64,000 bases of DNA from Selaginella moellendorffii (GCF_000143415.4 NW_003314269.1:1415863-1479862), one strand, 5' to 3'. Positions 32,564-44,555 are shown, counted from the first letter of the stretch. Notes: generated by a model from the letters alone, not told the origin. Numbers and translations are program-made.

Positions 32564-35061
32564 TCAGTCGTCAACGATTAGCCGGTTGGCCGATTTTGGG
32601 AGGAATGGCTCGAAAGATGTGAGAACCGTGAGCAGCGCAAACACGTTGAGAAAGAGGAACACCAAGTGATCGCCTGGAAACAGTCAGAATAAAGTGAGAA
32701 GAAGAAAAAAATGATTTTGGAACATTACCCGGGAAGAACCATGAGTGTTGTCTCTTTTGAGCATAAGAAAAGCTGAAAACGAATCGAAGTCAGTGTTTTC
32801 TAGCGAAGTTTTTTCCTCTCCAAGAACTTACACTATTCCTCCAATCGCTGGGCCCAGTCCTTTGAACACGGATACAATGCTGAGCGAGAAACCATTCGCG
32901 GCTCCTCTCTGGCGTTGCTTCTGTTGGAGAACATGATGAGAGTCAAGCAAAAAAAACAAAAAAAGAGAGGCAGCTTTTCTCTTCAGAGAGAAAAACTCTA
33001 ACGTACCACGCAATTGTTGATGAGTATGAACGATCCCGTCATTACTGCGGTCTGGAAGAGATTTACGGTGTGAAAACTGGAAAGCAAAGAGAATGACAAG
33101 AATACCGTGACAATGCATTTGACAACCGAGGCAGCATAGACCGTTACAGAAAGCCAAGATCCTTGAATCCTGCCAAAGTATGGATATGCTACCAGAAGGG
33201 GAATTGTGATGAGCTGCTCAAAACAAACAAAGGAATGAGTGTTACGCTAAGGAAAAACGTCTTGAAACTACATGTTGGAACTTACGGCTCCATACCGACA
33301 GGCCCGGATCGGCCCAAGAAGTCTACAAATTGTTGGAAAAATTCCAAGTTGAGATCCAAGTATTGCACAACCTACAACAAAAGTTCCACCAATTTAGTTT
33401 GGAGAAAGAAAGAGTAATTTCGAACCTGCAACTGCTAAAACTGATCCAACTTGAGAACTCGTGAAACCGAGACCCCCGTAAGACTTTGGGCTCACGGCCC
33501 ACAGAGCGAACAACTGCAACAACCAAGATAGGCGCGCATAGTTTTCCTTTCATTCTTACCTCGTCGTAGGCCATATCATGGAGCGACCAGAGACAGTATA
33601 GCGTCATAGCAGCCATCAAAGGCCGGTTCCTGAAGATGGACTCCACTTTCTCGTCTTTCGAATCGCCTGGATTCAATTTCTCCAAGTCTTTAACCTTTGG
33701 CACGGAGCTCTTCCTGTGCAATGTTTCCTGAAACCACGATACTTGGTTTTATTTCTTCTTTCATCCACACTTACCGGTAAGAGGCAGACAACAAATAAAC
33801 CAAGAACAGCGATGGAGGAAATGCAAAGGGCTTGCAATAAGTATGGAAACCTTGGAGAGAAAGAAAATTGATAGAATAACTAAAGTGTGAGAACAAACGC
33901 GAATTCATGAAAATACCTTACCGGTCAAACAGTGACCCGCTCGTGAACACGTCTGGGTACTTGAGAGCTGGCTGAAAACATCACAACCAAAACGATGCGT
34001 TACAAGCGGCATTCTTGAGCAAAGTTTTCGGTTTGATATTACTTGAGCCAAGAATCCACCCAAAGCGGGGCCGACGATGAGTCCAAATCCCCAAGCGGTC
34101 CCTACCTGACGACCAACGACACATCGATCAAATTTTTCTTGTTGCAAAATGACTGAAGGGATGATTTCTTACCACAGAGAGTCCGAGCGGCTGCTGTTCT
34201 TCGTTGCAGAGCTCCGATGCGTAGGCCTGGACGACGCCCAGCATCCCATTGAAGCAGCCGAGCAGGAAGCGCGTGGTGACGGCCATCCAGAAATTGGTGC
34301 TCAGCCCAAACAGCGTGTTCCACACAACCCTGCACACATTTGTTTCCAAAAACTTTAGCCATCAACTAAAGAAATGCAGAAATCTCAAGGAACCAAATTC
34401 AAAAATGTCGTGCTACGTACACAGAGGCGACACCCGCGAACATTGTCGGCTTCCTACCGTATCTGTCGGCAATGCTGCCCCACAGGATCCCTGTTGACGC
34501 CCTCCCGATCATGAATGAGGATCCTACGAGTGGATGCATCTCTCAGCATGCATATAAACTTATCGAAACTTATCCAGAGTTTCATCCTCACCAATCCATC
34601 CCGCGTAGAATCCAATGTCTGCGTCCACCCTCGCAACGTGGAAGTCTTTCACCTGGATCATCATCCAAGTTGCCAAGAAACAAATCAATCGCTGTGATCC
34701 ATGGGATCCCGGCTTTCATACCATGAAATAGAGGAAGGGATACACCACCGAGATTGGCAGACCTGCGAATCAAGGAAGGATGGAATCAAACTTCTCATAA
34801 CCGAAGTACTAGCTAGTAGTGATCTTGATCTTCCAGCGGGGAGGGGAGCTTACAGGTGCAAAGCATGACGAAGCCGAGGCCGAGGAGCAGCCGGAGTGGA
34901 GCGCTGGCCTTGGGGTGTTTGAGGTAGGCAACTTTGCATCCGGGGCAATCCGGATCGTGGTTGCAGCTCCGCAGCTCCCCCTCCAGCTCCCCCTCCAGCT
35001 TTGCTGGATCGTCCTGCAGCAGCGGCTGCTCCAGCGCATCTTCGTCGCGAGACACGGCCAT
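32564..35061 (-). CDS. ZIF-like major facilitator transporter (ZIFL), copy 2
   Basis: It has the same sixteen-exon structure as copy 1 and gives about 499 residues; I found no frame break or lost splice site. Exon 1 is 35061-34854 and differs by a small length change (GELEGELRSC). CPGC is kept (HDPDCPGCKVAYLK), as are SLHDMAYDE and QRQRGAANG. The MFS loop reads ILWGSIADRYGRKPT. Many substitutions are conservative, for example isoleucine for methionine in the eleventh exon and arginine for tryptophan in FRNRPLM. Intron sequences remain alignable, so the duplication is fairly recent. The start chosen (MAVSRDEDALEQPLL) matches copy 1; an in-frame extension to 35088 exists. Confidence 0.9.
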
Positions 35062-35267
35062 GGCACAGAACTCGGGCGATCTCGACACCGAGAAAAACGT
35101 GAACCGATTTTACGTATGGTAGACTAAGTCAGATCAGCGACAGCCGCGGTGGATTACGACACATGGGCTGCTCCCGCGAGTGCCTCGCGCGCTTTGAACT
35201 TGCTAACGTGGAGACAACATTCACCGATCATTAGCTGGAATTTGGAGGGCCACTTTACTCTACTTTT
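35062..35267. other. ZIF-like 2 promoter region
   Basis: About 200 bp between the transporter start and the HSP20 relic. Unit 1 has about 600 bp here including the heat-shock elements, none of which I find in this shorter spacer. Confidence 0.55.
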
Positions 35268-35551
35268 ACACCTTCGATCCATTGGAGAAGCGGATTGTGG
35301 TCAACACGCGTCGATTGATGACGCACACGTCCTCGAGGCCGATCCGACAGGAGCGACGTGAAGATCCAGCTCGGGTGCTCCAGATTAGTGGCGAGCGCTA
35401 GAGAGAGGAGAGTCGAAAGACCGGTAAGTGTCACCGAGCTCACTGGAGTTTTCCAGCTCGGCAAAGGTCGACAATGGGGTTATCACGGTCACGGTTGCAA
35501 AGCTAGCTCAGTTGGCTGAGAAGAACAGCGTCAAGCCAATCGAAGATCTAG
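35268..35551 (+). pseudogene. HSP20 pseudogene (duplication unit 2)
   Basis: Sequence matching the intact HSP20 is recognisable in order: the start of the body (TTCGATCCATTGGAGAAGCGG), the segment around GTGAAGATCCAGCTC, the region encoding ISGER, and the GV(L)TVTV region. Large deletions remove much of the alpha-crystallin domain. A lysine codon after GGCGAGCGC has become TAG (35399-35401). The start codon and heat-shock elements are also absent. It is clearly dead. Confidence 0.9.
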
Positions 35552-35765
35552 CAAAAAGGGAAAAAACAAGGTAGCTTCGAGATCTAGCAAAGGAAAAACA
35601 ATGTAAGAGAAAACAATGTCGCTTCAGGATCTAGCAAAGGAAGAACAATGTAGCTTTCGAGCATAGAGATATATCAAAAGCTTACATTGTTTACGTAGAT
35701 CTTTCTCGTGGCTGGCCAGTTCTGCTAGAAGCTCTTAGGAAAAGGAAAAGATGATTTTTTTGTCG

Positions 35766-36808
35766 CTACACTTGTGAATCATCGTTCCTCACAACGAAAT
35801 CGTACTCCCGGAAATGATCTCGGACTTTGTCCAGTGCGCGGCGCCTGTGAGAGATCTTATTCTTCTCGTCCTTGGGCATTTCTGCGTAGCTGTGGCTCAG
35901 AGAAACACTAGATGTAAGAAGGCGAATGATGGAGCAAAACACTCACGTAAAATCGCTTCCATCTGGCTGGAACACCGGATCCCAGCCGAAATCTGCCGGC
36001 CCTCTCGCTGGAACGATCTTTCCCTGTGAATCGCCCTTCTCTTAGAAACTTGGAAAGAAAAAAAAAACTCTTTTTCCAAGAAAATTCTACCTCAGTGCGT
36101 CCAACAAATGTTGTAGGCTCAAAGCCAGGCCCGAGAGCTAGTGAGAAGACGCACAATGCATAAGCGGATTTATCTTTGTACGCTGCCAGCATGTTATTGA
36201 GGCCTGAAGCATCACACCACATTAGATACTAGAAAAAGAAAACGAATGAAAACTATCGTATCATAGAAAGCTAACCTTCGTGGCCAAGCTTTTGAAGAAA
36301 CCACTTCCTGCAAGCACAAAAGCATCCATTTTCCGAAACCAATGAGGCGTTTTCCAATGCTTACACATAAGGCCCTGAATGGAAAAATTCGAAGAGAATT
36401 AGTTCCTGCAAGAGCTTCCAAGAACTCAAAACCTGGAAGGCCATGTAGAGCATTGAAACACAGGCATGTGTCCTCCACGAGCACAGCTCCATCAATCTTC
36501 GCAAGAACAAAAACCAAAACTTCTCTATCTACATTCTTCTTGGATTCGTGGTACCTGTTTGGCGGCAATGCGCGCCTTTTCTTTGGAGATCTCCTCGGGC
36601 TCTCCCTGAAGCTCCGGCACTGGAGGAAAGCCAAAATTTAGAACGAAACTACTCAATGCCGCTAGATGCGAAGCTTACAATCAACGCGCAGCGTCGAGAA
36701 GGGGATAGAATTTCCCAGGATCATCTTCACTTCCTCCAGCTTCTTGGCATTGCCTGTGACGAATGTGACGGGCTTCTTGAGGACCACCTCCGCCCTCACT
36801 AGCGCCAT
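35766..36808 (-). CDS. Inosine triphosphate pyrophosphatase (ITPase, HAM1 family)
   Basis: Eight exons: 36808-36679, 36619-36555, 36496-36433, 36374-36365 (only 10 nt), 36307-36276, 36203-36091, 36023-35947 and 35889-35766. They give 204 residues, normal for the family. Motifs in order: [19 protein letters not shown] (substrate loop), [81 protein letters not shown], and [20 protein letters not shown] near the C-terminus. The enzyme hydrolyses ITP, XTP and dITP to monophosphates, cleaning the nucleotide pool; it is cytosolic in most plants. The tiny exon is required to complete GPYVKWF in frame. The bZIP gene starts divergently 250 bp away. Confidence 0.95.
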
Positions 36809-37058
36809 TGCCTCTTTCACCCAAAGCCCTAGAGTAACCCTAATCGGATTTAGCAGATAATTTTGAGAAATATCAAATTTAGGCAGTAAACTAATGGATG
36901 TCATCGTGGATGCCATTTTTAGCCAAACGTGCAAGCGTGCTCGCCATCTTCTTGTTACATTTTCTTTCTCTTTTTTTTTCAAGAGATTAAAGAAAAAAAG
37001 GCTCTTTTCTACTTAAAACCGCTTTTTTGTTTGTTGTTGATCAATCACTCTCGATCGA

Positions 37059-38281
37059 ATGGAAGAATTTGGATGGCCTCTTGGATTTGGATTGCCCAAT
37101 TTCGGGAGCAACAAAATCCACTCAACTGGTAGGCACTTGCAAGTGATTTGGGTCTTAATTCGCTCTCCATAATTCATGAAACACAGGCTGGTTGATGAAC
37201 GAGTATTCCAACAGCAGTGCTACGACTTCCTCAATCAAACACAGGAGATCTGTGAGTGACACTGCTTTTATCGATAACGCCAGCCCTCCTCCAGCAATTG
37301 CACAAACAGATGAGAGAGATGAGAAAGAGGAGCAGCTTGTCAAGAATCCAGAACAGCTCTCAGATGTTCTTCTTGAGGGTTCTATGAACAAAATTGATAT
37401 CTCCCCGAAGAATACATCGCCAACAATCTCCGATGGCCAGGATGGTGATTGTGTTGTTGTCGCCAATCAAGTTCTAGACGATGATATATCTCTCGATCCC
37501 AGCTTGGATCCGAAAAGAGCTAGAAGGTATGCTTTCCTCTCCCTCTCTCGCTCTCTCTCTGTTTCATAGGCTTTGTTTTCTCTCTTTTGTGAAGATCTTA
37601 TGTTTCATAACTTTGTGAACAAATATAGGATCATTGCAAACAGGCAATCTGCTCAGAGGTCACGGATAAGAAAGCTACAATACATAGCAGAATTGGAGAA
37701 GAACGTAAGTTCCTTACAGGTAAGATTGCCAATCAATTTATACAACACCCCTTGACCATCTATTTTCGTTTGAAAAAGATGGAAGTGTCAACACTCACAC
37801 CTCAGGTCTCATTTTTGGACCACCAAAGAGTTCTTTTGAACGTCGACAACGGTGTCATGAAGCAGAGGATAGCTGCATTGGCGCAAAATGTGCGTCTCAA
37901 GGACGGTATGTTTACAAGAAAACACTTGTTTTTTTTTCGATAATCTCTACGATTGATCTTTTGGCAGCTCACAACGAAGCTCTTCGAAAAGAGGCCGAGA
38001 GTTTGAGGCAACTATACCAGCAGCAACAGCAACAATTTGAGATCCAGTACCACCAGTTCGATGGATTCATTGGCAGCAATCCGCAAGATCACGGCAGCGG
38101 TAGCAGCAGCAACAGTGGAGTTCTCATCACCCACAAGAACACCAGCGCTCTCTTGAGTGGATCCGGAGGAGCGACTGAAAAGCTCGACGATGCTTGTTAC
38201 AGCCACACTACCATGCCCGACTTTGGAGGCGCGACGACTAGAGCAACCTGTGCGCCTCTCTCACTCTCTCTAAAGTTCTAG
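37059..38281 (+). CDS. bZIP transcription factor (bZIP34/61-like)
   Basis: Five exons: 37059-37128, 37187-37526, 37629-37719, 37779-37905 and 37968-38281. They give 313 residues. HRRSVSD (about residue 40) is a 14-3-3-type phosphosite found in this group. The basic region DPKRARRIIANRQSAQRSRI (about residues 130-150) contains the N-x7-R signature. The leucine zipper runs through YIAELEKNVSSLQMEVSTLT, FLDHQRVLLNVDNGVMKQRI and AALAQNVRLKDAHNEAL. A Gln run follows, then Ser/Gly-rich sequence. Close Arabidopsis relatives act in pollen development and wall and lipid metabolism; targets here are unknown. The exon 4 acceptor (GAAAAAG|ATG) has a weak pyrimidine tract but is fixed by the conserved zipper. 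Confidence 0.92.
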
Positions 38282-38446
38282 CCACCCAAAAGAACGACTA
38301 TTTCCCCTCGAGGAATCCATGGTCCCTCTTGAATTATTCAGTTGTAACTCACAGAGCGATAGATTCATGTTTCCGATATAAAAGAATGAAAAAAAAAATC
38401 TCTTTTCTTCACCTCCAGAAGAAATCGAGAGCGTCGTTGGTTGTTT

Positions 38447-40522
38447 CTAGTTTAGACCCACGGCTTTGCCGCAGCGAAGAACGTTGCTGGGAATTGGCGT
38501 CTCCGTGCTCCTAGCCTCCTCCGGGTTGTAAACTCGCATGTAGAGATCCTGGCCCAAGTATTGCCGCGCGGGGTTTTGCGAGCGAATCTCCCACATTCCG
38601 ACGTTGTCCAGGGACATGAAGATTGCAGTCCAGGACATTGGATAGACCTGCAAAGTTTTCCTGATTTGAGCACGAAGAAACGAACCTCTGAAGGATCCAA
38701 GCACACGTACCTGGGTCGTGGATCGAGCAACAGCATCGTAGAGATTGTAAGTTAGCCTGCTGGTATCGTTCCAAGCTCCGGGTCCGAATCTGGATGAAAC
38801 ATACCAAGTAAAAACACATTTTTTCTTCATGCTTTTCGTCATCTAAGTACGTACCCGACCACGAAAAACTGGTAGCCGTCAATATGCCACGACTGGATCA
38901 CCTCCTCATTGTTCTGAAAGATGATCTCGATGAAGCTGTGGTAGTCCACGTTGAGAACCGAGGTTCCCAGGAACGGGGTGCTGAAGTAGGGGGAATCCGG
39001 GATGGAGTTGAGAGAGAAAACGCCTGGAATCTTGTAGTAATCGGCGAGCTTGAGAGGCGTGTCCGGATTAAAGTAGGAGATGTCGTTCACCGCAAACCGC
39101 TGCTTGCCGTTGATCATGGGAGCAGTGTTGAAGAGCTTGATAGTTCTTGACACGTTGATCACTCCATAGTGGAAGGAGCCTTGAGGATTTGGCCTGGCAG
39201 CTCCTGCTGTCAAGTTCCATCTGGAAAAGAGTCACAAGAACTTAGAACGACCCTCGAGAACAGAAGAAAAGAGCTCTTTTTTTTCCTACCTGATGGACCA
39301 AGCTTGATTGAACGAGAAACCAACATCGCCTGGATCGGGCCCCGGGGGGAGTGTTCCACCGAGAGTTGACGGAGAATTGCTGTAGTGGAGGGTTGCCAGT
39401 CCGGTTAAAACTGGAACTCCAAAGCGACTGCTCGCGACAATGTGGAAGTCTCCCGGTGCTTGATCGGTGGTGATGATCACCGAGTAAGACTGGCCGACGT
39501 GAACGTCCAGCGAGTCGTAGAAGTTCTGGACGGTGTAGGAGCCCTCGGTCTCCACCAGGAGCATCCGGTGGCCTTCGATTCTAAAGTTGAGCGTTGTGGA
39601 GATTCCAACGTTTGATATCCTCAATCGGTAAGTGTTTGCTGCAAGAAAAAATCGATTTTTCTTCTCACATCGCTATCACCAACTTAGTTCTACATACCTG
39701 GCTCTACGACAAAGTATGATCCGTAGGGACCCCTGCCATTGATAAGCACACCGTCCGGAGCACCGATCATGAATCCAGCATCTAAAGTTCCTCGCAAAGC
39801 CTGCGAGAAAAACGAAGAGCAACTCAAGTTAAAGAAGAGAGAAGCAAGAAACAACGAGAGACTTACAGTGTGGTTTTGCTTGTACCAATCTCCAATGAGC
39901 ATTGTGATGTCTCCGGCTGGTGGAGCAAATGGAACCGCAATGACTGCCCTGTTGTAAATCCGGATTCCACCATAGCCTCCAGCAGCTCGTTGCATGAGCA
40001 GCGAAGGATAGTAGAAGCCACTCCCAATCTGGTCTTTCACTTGAAACTTGTAAGTCCAGTTTGCTCCCGGTGGGATTGGACAATTTGTTCCAAGCACACC
40101 GTCTTGCCATGAACTTCTCCTCATCCACACCGCATTCCTGGAAGAAAAACACTTGAATGAAACCATGTCCAAACATCCCTTTGAGAAAATCTCTTACCAG
40201 GTGAAAAGAAGAGGCTCGTCCAGGCTGTTGAAAACATTGATCTCGAGGTTGTTGTTGGTGGTCACGGCGATCTCAGGCCCTGGAAGCTGGTTGTTGATAG
40301 CAATCACCTACAAAACCAAAAGAATAAAAAAGAAAGAAGAAAAAACCATGAGAAACTTGGCCACATAGCTAAAGCTTGAGCTCTTACTCTTTGAGGAGCT
40401 CCCAGAGGCGCCAGATCCACAAACGAGACATTCCACTCAAAGTAGAGGTATGGGTCTTCGCCCCTGGCGCAGCTCGCGAGGACAAGCAGCACGAGAACCG
40501 CCAATGCAGGTCGGAGCTCCAT
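38447..40522 (-). CDS. SKU5-similar multicopper oxidase-like protein (SKS)
   Basis: Eight exons: 40522-40388, 40307-40198, 40137-39867, 39800-39698, 39638-39290, 39220-38855, 38789-38711 and 38647-38447. They give 537 residues. A signal peptide (MELRPALAVLVLLVLASCA) leads three cupredoxin domains: YLYFEWNVSFVDLAPLGAPQ, SSWQDGVLGTNCPIPPGANW and FQVKDQIGSGFYYPSL in the first; then DITMLIGDWYKQN and NTYRLRISNVG; and finally GYQFFVVGFGPGAW and NVGMWEIRSQNPARQYLGQ. The positions that hold copper-binding His in laccases are largely replaced, as is usual in SKS proteins, so oxidase activity is doubtful. SKU5/SKS proteins are secreted or GPI-anchored and act in directional growth and pollen tubes. 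The C-terminus here ends in LNVLRCGKAVGLN-like sequence without a clear GPI signal. Confidence 0.92.
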
Positions 40523-41874
40523 GCTCCTAGGCTGCCGAATCGGTGTCCAAGCCAGCACGAGATGGAAAGCGAAGTAAAACTCCCTCTTTTCCTGCTGTGT
40601 TTCAAGCAGAAAAAGGAGCAAGGAGCGGGCTTAGCGAGAGGCCATCGCTGGAGCTGAGAAACCAATGCTATAGACGAATAAACTTCCGGATCATGGAAGA
40701 AGAAAACTTTGGCTGCTCCGCTACAAATCTAGCAAGCCCATCTGGATCACCAGCGAGAAAGGATCGAGACAACCCACACCCGGCCGAGAGACGCAAGGAA
40801 CAAAACACTCTTTCGTAGACAAGGCGTGAGAAGTGGGTTTATAAATGGAAGAGAAGAGCTAAAGAGAAGATTCGAAGTAGTGAAAGGAAAAAACGAAGAA
40901 GACCAAAGTATGAGTGTTCTTGCCTGGTAATGGAGGAAACGCGGATGACTCTGGTTTCAAGGTGGTGATTTTTCTCCACTTTTTCATTCTTTTTCTCTTG
41001 TTTTTTCGAATTTTTTTTTCTCTGTTGCTGCTGGCTCGCTGGCAGCCAGCCGTGTCCGATTTATAACTACGGCTGACCGCCCCCTGGAACACGGTTTGAA
41101 TGTATGCGTATACGTAGATAGTGGTGACTGTCCGTCTTTCTCCTTGGATGCTCCCTCGTTTTCTCTTTCCTCGTTGTGATTGATGCCACCAAGTTTTGCC
41201 TTTCAAGTCGCGACTGTTCCTCGAGAAGAATTCATTGTTTTTCCTTTTGTTTGCCTGTGATTTGTATATCTTCCGGATCGCACTAAGTTCTTACTTCTTA
41301 GCTACTTGATCCCGGATGATTGGAAGTTGACTTAGCAAAGAAAAGGATAAATCTCTGCTTGCTTGTGTCGGCGAGTTTTTAGTGATTTCTCCCCGGAGAG
41401 GAAACGCGGAGCGAGAATTTTCCAGGAGCGTCGACGTCTGTTTCTGCCAGTGAGAGATCGGTTCTAAAAACACCTCGTGCGCGCATGTGAAAAGGCCGGA
41501 TTTTGAGCCATGCACAGAACACAAGTTCCAAGTTCTTCCTCATATCCCACTCTTTGTAGTCGAAAGAAAGAGAGAGTCAGAACCAGAAGAACACCAACCA
41601 CGAACCTTACAAAGCGTGAATTTAAGGGTGGCTTTGATGCGCTGCCACATGAGAGATCCAAGTTGTCGAGGAAAACGAACGAGATCCAGCTTGCTCTCCA
41701 GCATACGAACGACCTTCCACTGGAAACGGCGCAGGCTTTTTTTTTTCCCCTCTTTTTATTCGATCCTAGCAGTGGTGACTGTCGCTGCAGTCAAACACCG
41801 ACGTGAGAAACATGTGAGCGCCCACAAAATCGCGTTTTTTCCTATCCGAAAGAATGACCAACCTCTAAATTTTG
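40523..41874. other. Intergenic region (SKS promoter, methyltransferase 3' flank)
   Basis: About 1.35 kb. It contains the SKS upstream region and scattered pyrimidine tracts. No frame shows a recognisable protein, and no RNA gene was seen. Confidence 0.5.
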
Positions 41875-43211
41875 TCATTGTTGCTGCTCGAACGCTTCGT
41901 GATCTGTGAAAGTTATCAGTGTCTGTGAGACATGATCTTTGTAGTTTCTATCTGGAGAACCTGTATCACTTTTCGCTGAGATGTGATTGTCTGTTGTTTG
42001 TTTGTCTGAGTGTGGATTTTGCTGCTTCTTCCTCTGGACGTGAACGATCGCTGGCGCCCAGCTCATTTTCATCTCTTGCCGTTGGACAAGTTCCCAGGAG
42101 CCACCAGAAAACCGCTTTGTAACGGAAATCACAACCGAGCCATTTCGCAGTGTCTGAGTAGCTCTTTGCTGGTGGAGAAAGTTAGGAGAGAATAATTCTC
42201 CTTTCCTTCTCCTCCTAAAGCAAAACATAAACATACCTCAAGCTGCTCGAATAATGGATCATCAAAACATGTTGCGTTCGCAAAAACAATGTCGGCGTCT
42301 GACCAGTCTTCCTGAAAATGGAAATGCCATTAATCCGCTTGAGAAAAAAACAATAAACATGAAACAGCACCTGGAGAAAGTCTCCTCGAACAAAACTGAT
42401 GTCTTGATCGCGTCTGGAAGGATGCAAATAAGGGAGAACCTGCAAAACAGTCTCAAGTGAAGTATAAGTGTCCATACAAACTTTTTTTTTTTTCTTCTTG
42501 AACCTCCAGTTTGTACAGCAGAAGCAGCTCCTGATTCATCTCGTGCATGCCTGACGAAACGAAACAACACATAAGAACTTTTGCATACAGCGAAAAAGCA
42601 GACAGACTTGGGATGATCTCGAGTCCACAAGATTTCACGCAGTCCGGCCGCAACATTGGAGCTAGAAACACAGGACGGCCAGCACCACATCCCAAGTCGT
42701 AGAACGCGAAGCCTTTCCTGGAGGAGTCCCCCATAGCCAGAGGCACACACAGCTCCAGCATCCTTGCAAAAGCTATAAAGCTTACCTGAGAGCGTCGAAG
42801 CAAAAAAGAAACAACACACCACTGTGGCGGAAGAACACAAAAAAGGAAGAAAAAACTGACTTCTCCATAGATGAGACACTTGGAAGTTTTAGGACTGTGC
42901 TGCTGTATCTCCATTGCTTTCCTACTCTCTACCTGGAAGATGATGATCCATCGCGTAGAACAAAACTAAGAGGAGACAGTGCGTACCCGCCAAACCGGCG
43001 CTGGATGATCCCGGTACAAGCTTTCAATCAGCTCAAACGCATCTTTCCTGCTCAGCTGCTCTTTGGCAACGCTGCTGCCACAAGAAATGCTGCTGCTGCT
43101 GGCCGCTTTGGTGGGATCATCAGCGACACAAGTTTGGACATTTGCAGCGCAGCAAAGACGCGAGTGGATCGAAAGCCGGCGGCAGCAAGCGCGAATCTCC
43201 CCCTCACCCAT
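41875..43211 (-). CDS. SAM-dependent class I methyltransferase (DOT1-like fold)
   Basis: Seven exons: 43211-42987, 42932-42861, 42785-42608, 42550-42504, 42439-42371, 42311-42237 and 42168-41875. They give 319 residues. SAM motif I is FYDLGCGAGRPVFLA (about residues 127-141), preceded by YGEVSFIAFARMLE. Later motifs are LPYLHPSRRDQDISFVRGD, ADIVFANATCFDDPLFEQLE (about residues 205-225) and GSVVISVTKRFSGGSWELV. This order resembles the DOT1-like methyltransferase fold; plants do not have classical DOT1, so histone H3 activity should not be assumed. The substrate is unknown. The last 50 residues after VHVQRK are polar and not recognisable and might include a missed intron. The N-terminal 40 residues are rich in Arg/Ser/Ala and could target an organelle. 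Confidence 0.82.
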
Positions 43212-44365
43212 TGCCCTAGCCACCAAGTTGCCAAGAATTAAAAGCTGGTATCGTTCAAGAGTGTCAAACTATGAGAATAAATTGAAAAAGGAAGATTACA
43301 AGCTTCATTCAACAAGTTTTTCAGCTGGACTGCGTTTCAGATGAACTTATCCCTGACCTGGAAAAGTTTTGCAAGAGTTAACCAGATGCGCGCATGAATA
43401 CAGTTGTTCCAAGGTATTCAAAATTGAATTGTTCTCATTGGCAAAGTGTGAGGCGTGCACAATATACAAATACATGATAGAGGACCTTTATTCAAGAGCT
43501 TGATACGTTGTGTAGAAGCAACATTCCTGGGACGCAACAGGTTTTCAGGCAGTAAAAAATGCATTGACCTGCATGGATGGAGCAACTGCCCGTTCCGACC
43601 ATCGGTTCTCTTGGTCACTTTCCATTCCCATGACCACAACCTGCAAATTTTATCAATAGTGTATTTCCCAGATAACATACTCACTTACGTGGCGCTGCAA
43701 GATGAACGTGAGTCATCTTAATACTGTCAGATTTGCTGTTCTTGGAAAGTTGTTCTTGAATCAAAATCACCTGCCAGTCAAGGGATGTGTCAACTAAAAA
43801 GAAGAAGTGATCATACCTTCTCTGTTCCTTTCATAACAAAATACCATGCATGGAGAGTGCATTTGTGGAGACCCTGTGGTGCATTTTCTTTGAATGAGCA
43901 GCAAATCAAGATTTCCCTCAGGAATGGACTTTAAACTGTGTGGTTCCCATCTATAAATCTGAGATCCTATGGTCCCAGAAAATTACCCGACCATTATAGT
44001 GAACTCTATCTTCTCCAAGTTATTTATAACTATTCTAGAGCATCACCTTGTCTCTTGGAGTGAGACCAACTCCAAATGAATTGAACCGAACACCCTAAAT
44101 AATGCATGTATCAAATGTTGAATTTCTCTCTCTTTAACTTGATGTAAATAACACTTCATTTCAAACACCCTAAATAATGCATGTACCAGATGTCAAATTC
44201 CCTCTCTCTCTCTCTCTCTAGAGAGAGAGTTATATTGGATATTCTTTTACTTAAGCAAACTTCTAATGTGATATCTAGAATATATTTAAATATAATAGAA
44301 TATTCTACTATCCAATAGTTGTTATTCATTTAGATTAATTTCTTATTTATAATTTATAAACATGT
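43212..44365. other. Intergenic region with LINE relic and CT/GA tract
   Basis: About 1.15 kb becoming AT-rich toward the gypsy element. It contains the LINE fragment listed separately, a roughly 75-bp direct repeat (each copy starting CACCCTAAATAATGCATGTA, near 44091 and 44168), and a (CT)n/(GA)n palindromic tract at about 44202-44229. The last 100 bp resemble the AT-rich flank seen beside gypsy copy A. Confidence 0.55.
43907..44097 (+). mobile_element. LINE-type reverse transcriptase fossil
   Basis: Two adjacent frames carry pieces of the N-terminal part of a non-LTR reverse transcriptase: DFPQEWTLNCVVPIYKSE, then, one frame over, PENYPTIIVNSIFSKLF and ILEHHLVSW. This matches the known LINE pattern of P-x-x-W...VPI-x-K followed by NYRPI...K...R. 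It is short and frameshifted, with no ends identified. Confidence 0.5.
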
Positions 44366-44540
44366 TGTGAGTGCATGGAATATGGAAAGGGAATATAGAA
44401 ATGTGCATATCAATTAGCCCAAAAACCCTAACTTATATACAGGAGCGAGTGGTCCGGATTGAAACCAATCCAACGACTACCAAAATCTCACTACGCTAAT
44501 ATTAGTATACAGCATCGTAGCCGTACACTTGGCCCTCACA
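44366..44540 (-). repeat. 3' LTR of gypsy copy B
   Basis: 175 bp, TG...CA ended. It lies next to the polypurine tract, which identifies it as the 3' LTR. Confidence 0.94.
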
Positions 44541-44555
44541 TCATCCCCTCCTCTC
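44541..44555 (-). promoter_or_regulatory. Polypurine tract of gypsy copy B
   Basis: The minus strand reads AGAGGAGGGGATGA directly upstream of the 3' LTR, the expected primer site for plus-strand DNA synthesis. Confidence 0.8.

Larger units (their letters stand above)
32561..36393. repeat. Tandem duplication, unit 2 (ZIF-like, HSP20 pseudogene, intact ITPase)
   Basis: About 3.83 kb, separated from unit 1 by 75 bp of unshared DNA (32486-32560). It is shorter than unit 1 mainly through loss of the HSP20 promoter and parts of the HSP20 body. Confidence 0.92.

Noticed and set aside
44202-44229. CT/GA palindrome as a terminator
   Set aside because: It is a simple dinucleotide microsatellite that happens to be self-complementary, and no gene ends beside it.
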